Assembly: GCA_965204415.1 (NCBI GenBank)
Contig: CBDBEL010000001.1
Location: forward strand, 558,001 to 622,000
Direction: 5' to 3'
Length of the DNA: 64,000 nucleotides
DNA from: Aldehydirespirator sp965204415
GTDB lineage: Bacteria; Actinomycetota; Acidimicrobiia; Acidimicrobiales; Aldehydirespiratoraceae
Part shown: piece after piece, positions 1 through 9,326 of the stretch
Layout: every line of letters begins with the position of its first letter
Position numbering within the stretch: position 1 is the stretch's first letter
Translations under genes and position numbers: made by a program
The notes under the pieces: generated by a model
What the model saw: only the letters and a program-made list of their open reading frames with translations
What the model was told of the DNA's origin: nothing
Databases searched by the model: none

Positions 1-924
1 TCCTGGCCGGGCGGGATCCCCGCCGAGGTGCAGGCCGGCGGGGACGACCCGGCCGGCACAGGCGACGACCAGGACCAGGTCACCGCCATCGGCCACGGCA
101 CCCCGGTGACCATAGGCACCGGCAGCGCCTACGAGCGCTGGGAACGGGCCAACGTTGTGCGCGGCGTGCGCGACGGCACCGTCTCGGTGTACGCCCAGGC
201 CCATCTCGGTGACATCACCGGGGACCAGTTCCGCGCCCTGGCCGCCCTGCAGCGGGACCTCGGCACGGACGTGCGCCTGACCAACCGCCAGAACGTGGTG
301 TTCAGGGGCATCCACGCCGAGGACCTCCCCCTGGTCTTCGAACGGCTGAGCAGCATGGACATGGCCCAGCCCGGCGCCGAGCTGTCCCGCGACGTGGTGG
401 CCTGCCCCGGATCGGATACCTGCAACCTGGCCGTCACCCAGAGCCGCGGACTGGGCCACGCCATCGGCGAGCGCCTGGAGTCCGAGGGCTTGGCCGACGT
501 GGGCGGCATCCGCATCAACATCTCGGGATGCCCCAACTCCTGCGGCCAGCACCACGCGTCGGACATCGGGTTCTTCGGAGCGGAGCGCCGGGTTCACGGA
601 CGCAGCGCGCCCGGCTACCAGATGCTGCTCGGCGGCCACATCGGCTCACAGCAGATGCACTTCGGCGAGAAGGCCCTGCGCCTGCCCGCCCGAAACGCTC
701 CCGAGGCCACCGCCCGGGTGATCCGGCGCTTCACCGAGGAGCGCCAGGCCGGCGAGAAGTTCAGGGACTGGATGCAGCGGGCCGGCGGGGCCCGCGCCGT
801 GGCCGCGGGCCTCAAAGACCTCGACGAGTTCCCCGCCTACGACGACGACCCGTCCTTCTACGTCGACTTCGACGAGACCGGCCCCTACACGGTGGAGACC
901 GGCGCCTCGGAGTGCGCTACCTGA
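1..924 (+). CDS. Nitrite/sulfite reductase haemoprotein, C-terminal part (5' end outside window)
   Basis: The frame is open from base 1, so the gene starts upstream; 307 residues are visible of a family that usually runs to about 550. Sirohaem/4Fe-4S ligands are complete: Cys135 and Cys141 in CPGSDTC, then Cys177 and Cys181 in GCPNSCG. The family uses ferredoxin or another donor for six-electron reduction of nitrite to ammonia or sulfite to sulfide in the cytoplasm. The visible half cannot decide between the two substrates. It converges on the ABC transporter operon on the other strand, with a small hairpin between them. Confidence 0.85.
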   Translation, partial: SWPGGIPAEVQAGGDDPAGTGDDQDQVTAIGHGTPVTIGTGSAYERWERANVVRGVRDGTVSVYAQAHLGDITGDQFRALAALQRDLGTDVRLTNRQNVVFRGIHAEDLPLVFERLSSMDMAQPGAELSRDVVACPGSDTCNLAVTQSRGLGHAIGERLESEGLADVGGIRINISGCPNSCGQHHASDIGFFGAERRVHGRSAPGYQMLLGGHIGSQQMHFGEKALRLPARNAPEATARVIRRFTEERQAGEKFRDWMQRAGGARAVAAGLKDLDEFPAYDDDPSFYVDFDETGPYTVETGASECAT

Positions 925-951
925 ACCAACCCACGGCAAATCCCTGGGCTG

Positions 952-970
952 GAGGACCTCCACGGTCCTC
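952..970. terminator. Hairpin between convergent genes
   Basis: GAGGACC and GGTCCTC form a perfect 7-bp stem with a 5-base loop, between the reductase stop and the transporter ATPase stop. There is no T-run on either side, so a bidirectional terminator role is only a suggestion. Confidence 0.35.
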
Positions 971-987
971 AGCTACAGGAATTTCGG

Positions 988-1995
988 TCATCGGGCGCTG
1001 ATCTCGACGGCCACGGGGTGGTGGCAGGCGACGTAGTGGTCGGCGTCGCCGACCTGCTCGGTGGCCGGCTCGACCTCACGGCACACCTCGGTGGCCCGCG
1101 GACACCGGGTGTGGAACCGGCAGCCGCTAGGCGGCGCGGTTGCCGAGGGGAGCTCGCCCTCGATGTCGCCCTCGCTCACGTCCACGGTGGGGGCCGGCTC
1201 GGGAATCGAGGCCAGCAGGGCCCGGGTGTAGGGATGGGCCGGGCGGGCGTAGATCTCGTCGGTGCTGCCGATCTCGCACACCTTGCCCAGGTACATGACC
1301 ACGATCCGGTCGCTGACGTTCTTCACCACCGACAGGTCGTGGGAGATGAACAGCACCGTCAGGCCGTAGCGGCCCTTCATGTCCCGGATCAGGTTGAGGA
1401 TCTGGGCCTGTATGGACACGTCGAGAGCCGAGACCGGCTCGTCGCAGATCAGCACCTTGGGGTCGAGAGCCAGAGCCCGGGCGATGCCGATGCGCTGGCA
1501 TTGGCCGCCGGAGAACTCGTGCGGGCGCCGGGCGCCGAACCTCGCCTCCACCCCGACGGCCTCCATCAGCTCGTCGACGCGGTCACGGCTCCAGGATCCG
1601 ACCTCGTCGCCCCACACCACCAGCCCCTCGGCGATCACGTCGCGCACCCGGCGGCGGGGGTTGAGCGACGAGATGGGGTCCTGGAAGATCATCTGCAGGC
1701 TGGGCCGCACTTTGCGCAGGTCCTCTCCCTCGAGGCCGGCGAGGTCCTGGCCCTGGAAGCTCACCTCGCCGTTGGCGATGTCCACCAGGCGGATGATGGC
1801 CCGGGCCACCGTCGACTTCCCGCACCCCGACTCGCCCACGATTCCGAGGGTCTCGCCCTCGGCGACGTCGAAGGTCACCTCCGAGACGGCATGCACGACA
1901 CGCTTGCGTCCCGCCGGGAACTGCACCACCAGGTCCTTGACCCGCAGGAGCACGTCGTCGCGGTCGCGCAATTGGGCGTGGCCCGTCCCGGCCAT
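988..1995 (-). CDS. Peptide-type ABC transporter ATP-binding protein (OppF/DppF class)
   Basis: 335 residues, normal for the family. Walker A is GESGCGKST near residue 55, the signature SGGQCQR is near 163, and Walker B runs into CDEPVSALD. The C-terminal oligopeptide/dipeptide extension is present with the paired cysteines CRFHTRCPRATEVC. It is the second ATPase of a heteromeric importer and hydrolyses ATP on the cytoplasmic face. Its ATG overlaps the upstream ATPase stop by one base (TGATG), so the two are translationally coupled. It is the last gene of the operon. The imported substrate (peptide, nickel or other) cannot be read from the sequence. Confidence 0.92.
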   Translation of the reverse strand: MAGTGHAQLRDRDDVLLRVKDLVVQFPAGRKRVVHAVSEVTFDVAEGETLGIVGESGCGKSTVARAIIRLVDIANGEVSFQGQDLAGLEGEDLRKVRPSLQMIFQDPISSLNPRRRVRDVIAEGLVVWGDEVGSWSRDRVDELMEAVGVEARFGARRPHEFSGGQCQRIGIARALALDPKVLICDEPVSALDVSIQAQILNLIRDMKGRYGLTVLFISHDLSVVKNVSDRIVVMYLGKVCEIGSTDEIYARPAHPYTRALLASIPEPAPTVDVSEGDIEGELPSATAPPSGCRFHTRCPRATEVCREVEPATEQVGDADHYVACHHPVAVEISAR

Positions 1996-3077
1996 CAGCG
2001 GGCCCCCTCCGGATTCCCGGTAAGCGGCAGCCCCGCCGCAGTCACTCCCGCGGCCCGGTTGGACGCGACCGCGGCCTCGCCCCGCTCGGTGCCGGTCGGG
2101 TGCAGGCAGGCGAAGCGGTGCAGGCCGACCAGGCCGCTCAACTCGGGAACACCGTCGAGGCAGTCGGTCCGGGCGTAGATGCAGCGGGGCGCGAATGCGC
2201 AGGCGTCGGGCGGGTCGACCAGCTCGGGCGGCCGGCCCGGGATGGGATCGAGGCGATGGTGGACGGGGTCGTCGATCCGGGGAATGGAGCGCAGCAGCGC
2301 CTCGGTGTAGGGATGGCGCATGTCGAAGAACAGAGTCCGGGCGTCGGCCGTCTCCACCAGGCGGCCCGCGTACATGACGGCCACGTCGTCGGCCCGGCCG
2401 TGGGCCACTCCGAGGTCGTGGGTGATGAGGATCATCGACATCCCCCGGTCGCGGCGCAGCCGGTCCAGCAGGTCCAGCAGGTGCTTCTGCACGGTGACGT
2501 CCACCGCGGTGGTGGGCTCGTCCGCGATCAGCAGCCGGGGCTGGCAGGCCAGCGCCATGGCGATCACCACCCGCTGGCGCAGCCCACCCGACAGCTCGTG
2601 CGGGTACTGCGACACCCTCCTGCCCGGCTCGGGGATCCCCACCTGATCCAGCAGGTCCTCGGCCTCCTGCAGGGCATCGGCGCGGGAGCGGCCGAGGTGG
2701 TAGCGGAGGGTCTCGGCGATCTGCTCCCCCACCCTCTTGACCGGGTTGAGCGATGTCATCGGATCCTGGAACACCATCGTCATCTGCACGCCGAAGAAGT
2801 GCTTCGTGCCCGCCGCGGCCAGGGCCCGGACGTCCTGGCCGTCGTAGATCACGTCGCCGCTGACGAGGGCGCTGCGGGGCAACAGGTTCATCAGCGTCTT
2901 GGCGGTCACCGACTTGCCCGAACCCGACTCGCCCACGATGGCCAGGGTGTGACCCTCGTACAGGTCGAAGCTGACGCCGTTGACCGCGTTGACCGTCCCC
3001 CGCTCGGTGGGGAACCGGACGTGAAGGTCCCGGACCGACAGCAGCGGGGCGGGAGCGGGGGCGGCTTCGGGGGCCAT
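1995..3077 (-). CDS. Peptide-type ABC transporter ATP-binding protein (OppD/DppD class)
   Basis: 360 residues from the ATG at 3077, chosen because it overlaps the permease stop by one base and homology begins about ten residues later. A longer upstream open frame only reads out of phase through the permease. Walker A is GESGSGKSV, the signature LSGGLRQRV, Walker B IADEPTTAVDV, followed by the Cys-containing C-terminal extension CAFAPRCIYARTDC. It pairs with the next ATPase to drive the importer formed by the two permeases encoded just upstream. Confidence 0.92.
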   Translation of the reverse strand: MAPEAAPAPAPLLSVRDLHVRFPTERGTVNAVNGVSFDLYEGHTLAIVGESGSGKSVTAKTLMNLLPRSALVSGDVIYDGQDVRALAAAGTKHFFGVQMTMVFQDPMTSLNPVKRVGEQIAETLRYHLGRSRADALQEAEDLLDQVGIPEPGRRVSQYPHELSGGLRQRVVIAMALACQPRLLIADEPTTAVDVTVQKHLLDLLDRLRRDRGMSMILITHDLGVAHGRADDVAVMYAGRLVETADARTLFFDMRHPYTEALLRSIPRIDDPVHHRLDPIPGRPPELVDPPDACAFAPRCIYARTDCLDGVPELSGLVGLHRFACLHPTGTERGEAAVASNRAAGVTAAGLPLTGNPEGAR

Positions 3078-4036
3078 CAGAAGGGCAGCTCCTTGACGTC
3101 GAAGTACTGGCGGATCCGGTCCCCGGCGAAGTTGAGGGCCAGGACGGTGACGAACATCACCGCCACCGGGAACATGGCCACGTGGGTGGAGTTCTGCAGG
3201 TCGCGCAGGCCGGCGCCGTCGACGATCATCTTGCCCCACGAGATGGCGTCGTCACCGGCCACCGACAGACCCAGGAACGCGAGCGAGCCTTCGGCCACGA
3301 CCGCCACCGCCATGCCCAGCAGGGTGAGCGCCCCCATGGGAATCACGACGTTGGGGAGCAGCTCGCGGACGATGATGCGCCCGTGCTTGGCCCCCAGAAC
3401 CCGCGCCGCCGCCACGAACTCCCGCTCTGCGTACACCAGCGTGGACGCCCGCGCCAGCAGGCCGACGGGCGCGACCGCCAGGATGCCGATCGTCAGGCTC
3501 ACCACCAGCAGGCTGCGTTCGAGGGTTGCGGTGATCAGGATGGCCAGCACCAGCGCCGGGAACGACAGCAGCACGAAGAAGACGAAGCCCACAGCCTGGT
3601 CGAGCCGGCCCCGGAAGTAGCCGGCCAGAATCCCCAGCCCGCCCCCGACGACCATGCCGAACACGATGGCGAACCCGCCCACGGCGAGACTGATGCGGGC
3701 GCCGTGCACGGTACGGGAGAACACGTCCCGGCCGAGGGCGTCGGTGCCGAACCAGGCGTCGAGCGACGGCGACTCGCGGGGTCCCCCGAAGGCCACCTCG
3801 GTGGGATCGGCGAGGGGCAGCAGCGGCGCGAACACCGACACGAACGCCATGACCACGAGCCAGACCAGCGCCAGCCAGAAGCCGAAGCCCAGACGGCGGC
3901 GCACGGCGTCGCTCCCCTCCGGGCCGTCCGGCTCGGGACCCTTCCTGGACCGCATGAGCCGAACGATCCGGAACCTCTGGAGCAGCCGCTGACGCGACGC
4001 CCTGCCCTTGCGCGACGGCCGGCCCGGGGCGCTCAC
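3077..4036 (-). CDS. Peptide-type ABC transporter permease (OppC/DppC class)
   Basis: 319 residues from a GTG at 4036 that overlaps the preceding permease stop as GTGA; the open frame extends further upstream but only antisense to coding position in dppB. A basic N-terminal segment of about 50 residues precedes the first membrane helix. A periplasmic region with FGTDALGRDVFSR, typical of OppC/DppC, is followed by five further helices. The cytoplasmic EAA loop that docks the ATPases is visible as RVLGAKHGRIIVRELLPN. Confidence 0.9.
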   Translation of the reverse strand: MSAPGRPSRKGRASRQRLLQRFRIVRLMRSRKGPEPDGPEGSDAVRRRLGFGFWLALVWLVVMAFVSVFAPLLPLADPTEVAFGGPRESPSLDAWFGTDALGRDVFSRTVHGARISLAVGGFAIVFGMVVGGGLGILAGYFRGRLDQAVGFVFFVLLSFPALVLAILITATLERSLLVVSLTIGILAVAPVGLLARASTLVYAEREFVAAARVLGAKHGRIIVRELLPNVVIPMGALTLLGMAVAVVAEGSLAFLGLSVAGDDAISWGKMIVDGAGLRDLQNSTHVAMFPVAVMFVTVLALNFAGDRIRQYFDVKELPF

Positions 4037-5031
4037 TGGGCCCTCACCCTCGGATCGAGCCAGCTGTAGAACAGGTCCACCAGGAAGTTGATGATCACGA
4101 ACGTGCACGCGACCAGCATCACGATCGCCAGCACCACCGGGAAGTCGTCGCGGACGACGGCGGTCACGATCTCCCGGCCGATCCCCGGTATGCCGAAGAT
4201 CTGCTCCACCACCAGCGACCCCCCGATGAGCGCTCCGGTGCTGACCCCGAAGACGGTCACCACCGAGAACATCGACGGCCGGAGGGCGTGGCGGAACATG
4301 ATCCTCATCGGCGGGAGGCCCTTGGCCCGCGCCATGTGCACGAAGTCCTCCTGCAGCGTGGTGATCAAGTCGGTGCGCAGCAGCCGCTGATAGCTGGCCG
4401 CCAGCGGCAGGCCGAGCGTGACCGCGGGCAGGATCATGGAGAACACCAGACCGAAGACGCTCTCGCTCTCGTAGGCCGACGGCAGGAGCTGCCATCGCAA
4501 CGCGAGCAGGTAGAGCAGCACCACCCCCAGCGCGAAGTTGGGTATCGACAGCAGGCCGAACGACACCACCGTGGAGCCGCGGTCGAAGGCCCGGTTGGCC
4601 CGGTACGCCGCGATCACCCCCCACGGGATGGCGACCCCGAGCGAGACGATCTGGGCCATCACCAGCAGGATCAACGTCTCGGGCAGTTTCTCGCGGATGA
4701 TCTGCGACACCGGCTGGTCGTTCTGGAACGAGGTGCCGAAGTCGCCGGTGGCCATGTCGCCGACCCACAGCACGTAGCGCACCGGCACGGGACGGTCGAG
4801 GTGGTACTCGGCCCTGGCCTCGGCCACCGTTTCGCAGTCACTCCTGGCTCGATCCATGGAGGTGTCCTCGACCGTTCCGGCCTCGATGCCCTCGCAATCG
4901 AGTTCGGCCATCACGCCGACAACGTTGAACAGCGGATCTCCAAGGAAGTTCATGGCCGAGAACCCGAGGAACGTGACCGCGAACAGCACAGCCACTAGCA
5001 GCACGAGCCGCCGGATAAGGAACCGTGCCAC
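4033..5031 (-). CDS. Peptide-type ABC transporter permease (OppB/DppB class)
   Basis: 332 residues beginning with the characteristic MARFLIRRLVLLVAVLF first helix. The large external loop after helix 1 carries an unusual acidic, Cys-containing insert (about residues 38-75). The EAA loop HMARAKGLPPMRIMFRHALR is intact. It is the first membrane gene of the operon. A 285-bp gap, which contains a copy of the interspersed repeat, separates it from the nearest binding-protein gene upstream, and the pair may therefore be expressed at a different level from the binding proteins. Confidence 0.92.
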   Translation of the reverse strand: MARFLIRRLVLLVAVLFAVTFLGFSAMNFLGDPLFNVVGVMAELDCEGIEAGTVEDTSMDRARSDCETVAEARAEYHLDRPVPVRYVLWVGDMATGDFGTSFQNDQPVSQIIREKLPETLILLVMAQIVSLGVAIPWGVIAAYRANRAFDRGSTVVSFGLLSIPNFALGVVLLYLLALRWQLLPSAYESESVFGLVFSMILPAVTLGLPLAASYQRLLRTDLITTLQEDFVHMARAKGLPPMRIMFRHALRPSMFSVVTVFGVSTGALIGGSLVVEQIFGIPGIGREIVTAVVRDDFPVVLAIVMLVACTFVIINFLVDLFYSWLDPRVRAQ

Positions 5032-5146
5032 GGGCCGTTACCGTCCTGGCCGCCGCGACATGATCATCGAGGCGCTACCCAATCAGGTCCGGCAGTCACT
5101 CCGCACAGAGATTACTACTGCCGTTGGGGATGTGCCCGCAGGGGCC

Positions 5147-5238
5147 AAGAGGCCGAGCGAGTAGGCGAGCGGATGCAGCCCATACGGGCGAGGCCGTGGC
5201 CCGAGCGGCCCGTGAGCGCAGCGAACAAGAGCGGGAGA
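5147..5238 (-). repeat. Interspersed repeat, copy 1 (between binding protein and permease)
   Basis: About 92 bp running from CAAGAGGCCGAGCG to GAACAAGAGCGGGAG on the plus strand. The same block occurs in opposite orientation at 15330-15433, 36146-36214 and 48117-48208. It fills most of the 285-bp gap at 5032-5316, which otherwise holds nothing I recognise. The element is GC-rich with several nested GGCC-containing inverted repeats, so a folded RNA at a gene end is plausible. Confidence 0.75.
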
Positions 5239-5316
5239 CACCCCGCCGCAACGTGGTCAGGTTGCGCCTACCCGCGCACGTTCTAAGGCCCCGCTTGTGC
5301 GTCGGGGCGCCGGCGG

Positions 5317-7221
5317 CTAGCCCAGCCAGATTCCGTTCAGCAGCACCCGGCCCGAGTTGTTGCACCAGAGTTCGATGCCGTCGGGAGACGCCTGACCGCA
5401 GATGCTGTGAACCCCGTCGCGGGCGCCTACCGCCCAGTTCGTGTGGTAGTAGAAGATGTAGGTGTAGCTGTCGCGGATCATCTCCTGGATCCGGTGCCAG
5501 ATCTCCACCCTGCGATCGAGGTCGTCGATGGCCCGGGACTCGGCCATGAGCTCGTCTCGTTCGGGATCGCAGTAGCGGGGGAAGTTGAGCGAGATGAACC
5601 CGATCGAGTCGCACTCGAGCCACAGCGCGACGTTGTCGGGGTCGATGGTGCCGAACTGCCGCCAGTTGACCACGTCGTAGTTGCCCAGCACGACCTCGTT
5701 GATCAGCTTGTCCTGAAGGACCTCGACCGGCGTGACGTTGAAGAAGTCCTCCCAGGCGTCGGTCTGCAGGTCGGCGATGCGCAGGTTCTCCACCGAGGGC
5801 CCGCCGAAGTGCAGCTCCATGTTGATCCTTCCCCCGGAGCAGTTCTCGGGGTGGTCGGCGCAGTAGGCCTCGACCAGCGGCCCGGCCAGCTCCGGCATGT
5901 TCGTCTCCTGCTCGACCTCGGGGTTGTGCCAGATCAGGTCGGGATGGAACATCGTGTCGGCCGGCGGCGAGGTGCCCTGACGGATCAACTCCAGGTACCC
6001 GTCCCGGTCGGCGGCGAAGGTCAGAGCCTGGCGGGCCCTGATGTCGTCGAAGGGGGGTCGCCCCGAGTTGATCACCGCGAAGCCCTCGTCGGACCGCACA
6101 TTCTCGATGGTGGTCACGCTGCCGGCCTCGCGCATGATGAGCGTCGCCTCGGCGTTGGTTGTGATCACCAGGTCGAGGGCTCCGGTGGTCAGGCGCTCCG
6201 CGGCGATGACCATGTCGGTGATGGGGTAGACCTCGATCCGGTCGACGTGGACGGGGACGCGGTCGGCGGCCCAGTAGTCGGGGTTGCGCACCAGCACCGT
6301 GGCCACATCCTGGGTCCGGCTGGAGACCATGAACGGCCCCTGCCCCACCGGATTCTGGTTCAGGGTCGGATCCTGGCGCGCCAGCTCCAGCCACTCCGAC
6401 GGCAGCACCATCCCCAGCTGGCCGGTCAGTGCTAGCGGGAATCGGGCCGACGGCCTGGCCACCCTCATCTCGACGGTGAGGTCGTCGATCTTGGTGATGA
6501 AGTCACCGGCCTGGATCGTGTTGCGGTACACCAGCGAGATGACGGGATCCGCGAGCTGGGCGCTGATGGTCGCTACGACATCGTCCGCGGTGAGCTCCGT
6601 GCCGTCGTGGAAGCGGACCCCGTCTCGCAGCCTCATCCGCCACACCGTGCCGTCGTCGTTGCTGGTGAACGACTCGGCCAGGTACGGGATCCAGTTGCCC
6701 TCCGTGTCGACGTAGGCCAGCGGATCGAACATCGGGTAGGCCATCACGTAGGCGGCCACCGCGAAGTTGTTGGCCGCCGGATTCAAACCGTCGGCCTCGG
6801 CATCGACCGCCACCCTGAGTGTCCCGCCCGGAACGGGCCGCGGTCCGGCCGCCACCCCGGTGCCGGCGCCGTCTTCTGGTGCGGCGACGGTCGTGGTGGT
6901 GTCGAGCGGGGCGACCAGCGACCCTTGTTCCGCCCGATGCCCCTCCTCGCCCGCGTCGGGCGACACCGCGCCGGGATCGGCCACATCGGCGCGGTCGCCG
7001 TCCTCGCCGGCCGCGGCGTCGGAGTCGGAGGGTTCGGACGACGCAGAAGGCTCCGACCGGGCTGACGGCTCGGCCGTCCCGGCGCTCCGCGAGGGTTCGT
7101 CGCCGGCTCCGCCGCACGCGGCCAGAGCAGCGGCGCCGGCAAGCAGCGCCGCCAGCAGCTGGAATCGGAGCCCGCGGGTCAGTGGTCCTCTGGTGGTGTG
7201 TCGCGGGCTTGGTCGGGGCAC
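5317..7221 (-). CDS. Peptide-type ABC transporter substrate-binding lipoprotein, paralogue 1
   Basis: 634 residues, family 5 extracellular solute-binding protein. The N-terminus is Arg-rich, then hydrophobic, with a lipobox ending LAACGG, so it is exported and lipid-anchored. A low-complexity Ser/Glu/Asp-rich linker of about 100 residues containing APLDTTTTV precedes the folded domain that starts at GGTLRVAVDAEADGLNPA. It is the binding protein nearest to the permease genes and one of three tandem paralogues that share blocks such as VRNPDYWAAD and ARQALTFA. The ligand is unknown. Confidence 0.9.
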   Translation of the reverse strand: MPRPSPRHTTRGPLTRGLRFQLLAALLAGAAALAACGGAGDEPSRSAGTAEPSARSEPSASSEPSDSDAAAGEDGDRADVADPGAVSPDAGEEGHRAEQGSLVAPLDTTTTVAAPEDGAGTGVAAGPRPVPGGTLRVAVDAEADGLNPAANNFAVAAYVMAYPMFDPLAYVDTEGNWIPYLAESFTSNDDGTVWRMRLRDGVRFHDGTELTADDVVATISAQLADPVISLVYRNTIQAGDFITKIDDLTVEMRVARPSARFPLALTGQLGMVLPSEWLELARQDPTLNQNPVGQGPFMVSSRTQDVATVLVRNPDYWAADRVPVHVDRIEVYPITDMVIAAERLTTGALDLVITTNAEATLIMREAGSVTTIENVRSDEGFAVINSGRPPFDDIRARQALTFAADRDGYLELIRQGTSPPADTMFHPDLIWHNPEVEQETNMPELAGPLVEAYCADHPENCSGGRINMELHFGGPSVENLRIADLQTDAWEDFFNVTPVEVLQDKLINEVVLGNYDVVNWRQFGTIDPDNVALWLECDSIGFISLNFPRYCDPERDELMAESRAIDDLDRRVEIWHRIQEMIRDSYTYIFYYHTNWAVGARDGVHSICGQASPDGIELWCNNSGRVLLNGIWLG

Positions 7222-7286
7222 CTGGATCAGCCGCAGAGGCGGGCTTCGACCTGCGACGCCTCCCTAGTCATTTCGTAGACGCAGCA

Positions 7287-9230
7287 CTAGCTCAACCAGA
7301 GCTGGTTCAACCAGATCCGGCCCTGGTTGTTGCAGAACAGCTGGTCGCCTGTGGGCCCGATCTGGCCGCATAGGTTCTGCACGTTGTCCCGGACGCCGAC
7401 GGTCCAGTTGTCGTGGGCGAGATAGATGTAGGTGTAGGTGTCCCGGTTTATCTCCTGGATCCGGTGCCAGATCTCCACCCGCCGGTCGAGGTCGTCGATC
7501 CTGCGCTGCTCATAGAGCAGCCCGTCGCGTTCTTCGTCGCAGTAGCGGGCGAAGTTCAGGGCGATGAAGCCGATCGACCCGCACTCCATGAAGATCGTGT
7601 CGTTGTCGGGATCGACCGCCCCGAAAGTGAACGCCAGGGTCACGTCGAAGTTGCCCAGCACGATGTCGACGATCAACTCGTCCACATGGGCCACTTTGGG
7701 ATCGAGGTTGAAGAACTCACCCCAGGTGTCGACCAGCAGATCGACAGTGCGGTCGGCCTCCACCGACGGGCCAGGAATGCCGACACGCATGTTGATCTTG
7801 CCGTCGGTGCAGTTCGCGCCGAAGTCGGCGCAGTGGGCGGCCACAAGCGGGCCCGCCTTCTCGGGCATGTTGGTCTCCTGCACCACATCCGGGTTGCGCC
7901 AGACCAGGTCGGGATGGAACATCGTGTGGGCCGCCTGCGCGGTGCCCTGGCGGATCAGCTCCACGTACAGGTCCTGGTCCGTCGCGAACGTCAGGGCCTG
8001 GCGGGCACGGATGTCGGAGAAGACCTGGCTCCTCGAGTTCATGATCATCAGCGTCTCTTCGGAGCGCTGGTTCTCGACGGTGCGCACTCCCTGATCGGCC
8101 GCGTCTCGCAGCGCCAGGATCGCGTCCGCACCCGACACGGCCACCAGGTCCAGCTCTCCTGCTATCAGCCGCTGTGCGGCGATGGTGTTGTCGGTTATGG
8201 GCTCTATCTCTATGCGATCGAGGTATATGTCGATCATGTCCGCGGCCCAGTAGTCGGGGTTGCGCACCAGCACCGTCTTCTCGTCCGGGACGCGGCTCTC
8301 GATCATGAAGGGGCCGGTGCCGACCGGCATCTGGTTGAGCGTCGGATCCGACGCGGCCTGCTCCAGCCACTCCGACGGCATGATCATCCCGAATTGGCTC
8401 GTGAACGCGATCGGCAACCGGCCGGCCGGCCTTACGCCCTTGTACTGGACCGTGTACTCGTCGATCTTGACGATGGGCTCTTCGAGGTCGAATCCGGGCT
8501 TGAACGCCACCGAGAGGGCCGGGTCGGATAGTTGCGCGTTGAACGTCGCGACCACATCGTCGGCGTCGAGCTCGGTCCCGTCATGGAAGCGGATGCCTTC
8601 CCGCAACTTCATCTGCCACTGGGTGCCGTCGCCGATCTTGGTCCACGACTCGGCCAGGACGGGGACCCAGTTGCCTTGCGTGTCGTAGTAGGTGAGCGGG
8701 TCGAACAGCGAGTATGCCGTGACGTAGACGGGCCCCGAGAAGTTGTTGGCCGCGGGGTTGAGGCCGTCGCCCTCGGCGAGGACCGCCACCCTCAGCGTGC
8801 CGCCGCGTCGCGGGCCCGGTTCGGCCGGCTCGTCGGCGACGACTTCCTCCCCGTCCTCCTCGTCATCAGTCTCGGCTGCCGGTGATTCCTCCTCGTCGCC
8901 AAGTGGAGTCGTGGTGGTGGTCGTGGTGTCGACCGGCGCGACCAGCAGTTCCTGCTCCTCTTGGTCCCCGGCGCCATCCTCCTCGGTGTCGGCGGCCGCG
9001 GGCGCCTCGCCGTTCGCGGTGCCGGAGTCGGCCGGATCGCCGGGAGCAGACCCGTCGGCAGGCGCGGAGGTCTCGGCAGCCAGCGGGGGCTGCTCGTCGC
9101 CGCCGCCCCCACATGCGGCCGCGATCAACGAGAAGGCGAACGCGACTGCGAACCACCATCTCCAATGCCGGTTGATCCGTCGAGCAGCCATCCCCGATTG
9201 CCCTTCCAGTCGAGGCCGATGAGCCGGCAT
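7287..9230 (-). CDS. Peptide-type ABC transporter substrate-binding lipoprotein, paralogue 2
   Basis: 647 residues. The signal peptide ends in the lipobox IAAACGGGG, followed by an acidic linker with APVDTTTTTT and then the family 5 binding fold from RGGTLRVAVLAEGDGLNPA. It is collinear with its two neighbours, including the C-terminal GNFDVT region, the DNDTIFMECGSIGFIALN block and the terminus WLNQLWLS. The spacing of 65 bp to the next paralogue suggests one operon. Sequence differences concentrate in the ligand-lobe regions, which would fit specificity divergence after duplication; that is inference. Confidence 0.9.
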   Translation of the reverse strand: MPAHRPRLEGQSGMAARRINRHWRWWFAVAFAFSLIAAACGGGGDEQPPLAAETSAPADGSAPGDPADSGTANGEAPAAADTEEDGAGDQEEQELLVAPVDTTTTTTTPLGDEEESPAAETDDEEDGEEVVADEPAEPGPRRGGTLRVAVLAEGDGLNPAANNFSGPVYVTAYSLFDPLTYYDTQGNWVPVLAESWTKIGDGTQWQMKLREGIRFHDGTELDADDVVATFNAQLSDPALSVAFKPGFDLEEPIVKIDEYTVQYKGVRPAGRLPIAFTSQFGMIMPSEWLEQAASDPTLNQMPVGTGPFMIESRVPDEKTVLVRNPDYWAADMIDIYLDRIEIEPITDNTIAAQRLIAGELDLVAVSGADAILALRDAADQGVRTVENQRSEETLMIMNSRSQVFSDIRARQALTFATDQDLYVELIRQGTAQAAHTMFHPDLVWRNPDVVQETNMPEKAGPLVAAHCADFGANCTDGKINMRVGIPGPSVEADRTVDLLVDTWGEFFNLDPKVAHVDELIVDIVLGNFDVTLAFTFGAVDPDNDTIFMECGSIGFIALNFARYCDEERDGLLYEQRRIDDLDRRVEIWHRIQEINRDTYTYIYLAHDNWTVGVRDNVQNLCGQIGPTGDQLFCNNQGRIWLNQLWLS

Positions 9231-9326
9231 CCAGCCGCGTAACCCTGCCAGAGCGCGCTGCTGGTCCGATAATACTATTGACTACTGGTTCATCCGATAG
9301 GAGGGGACGATCCGGCCGGTCAGCGG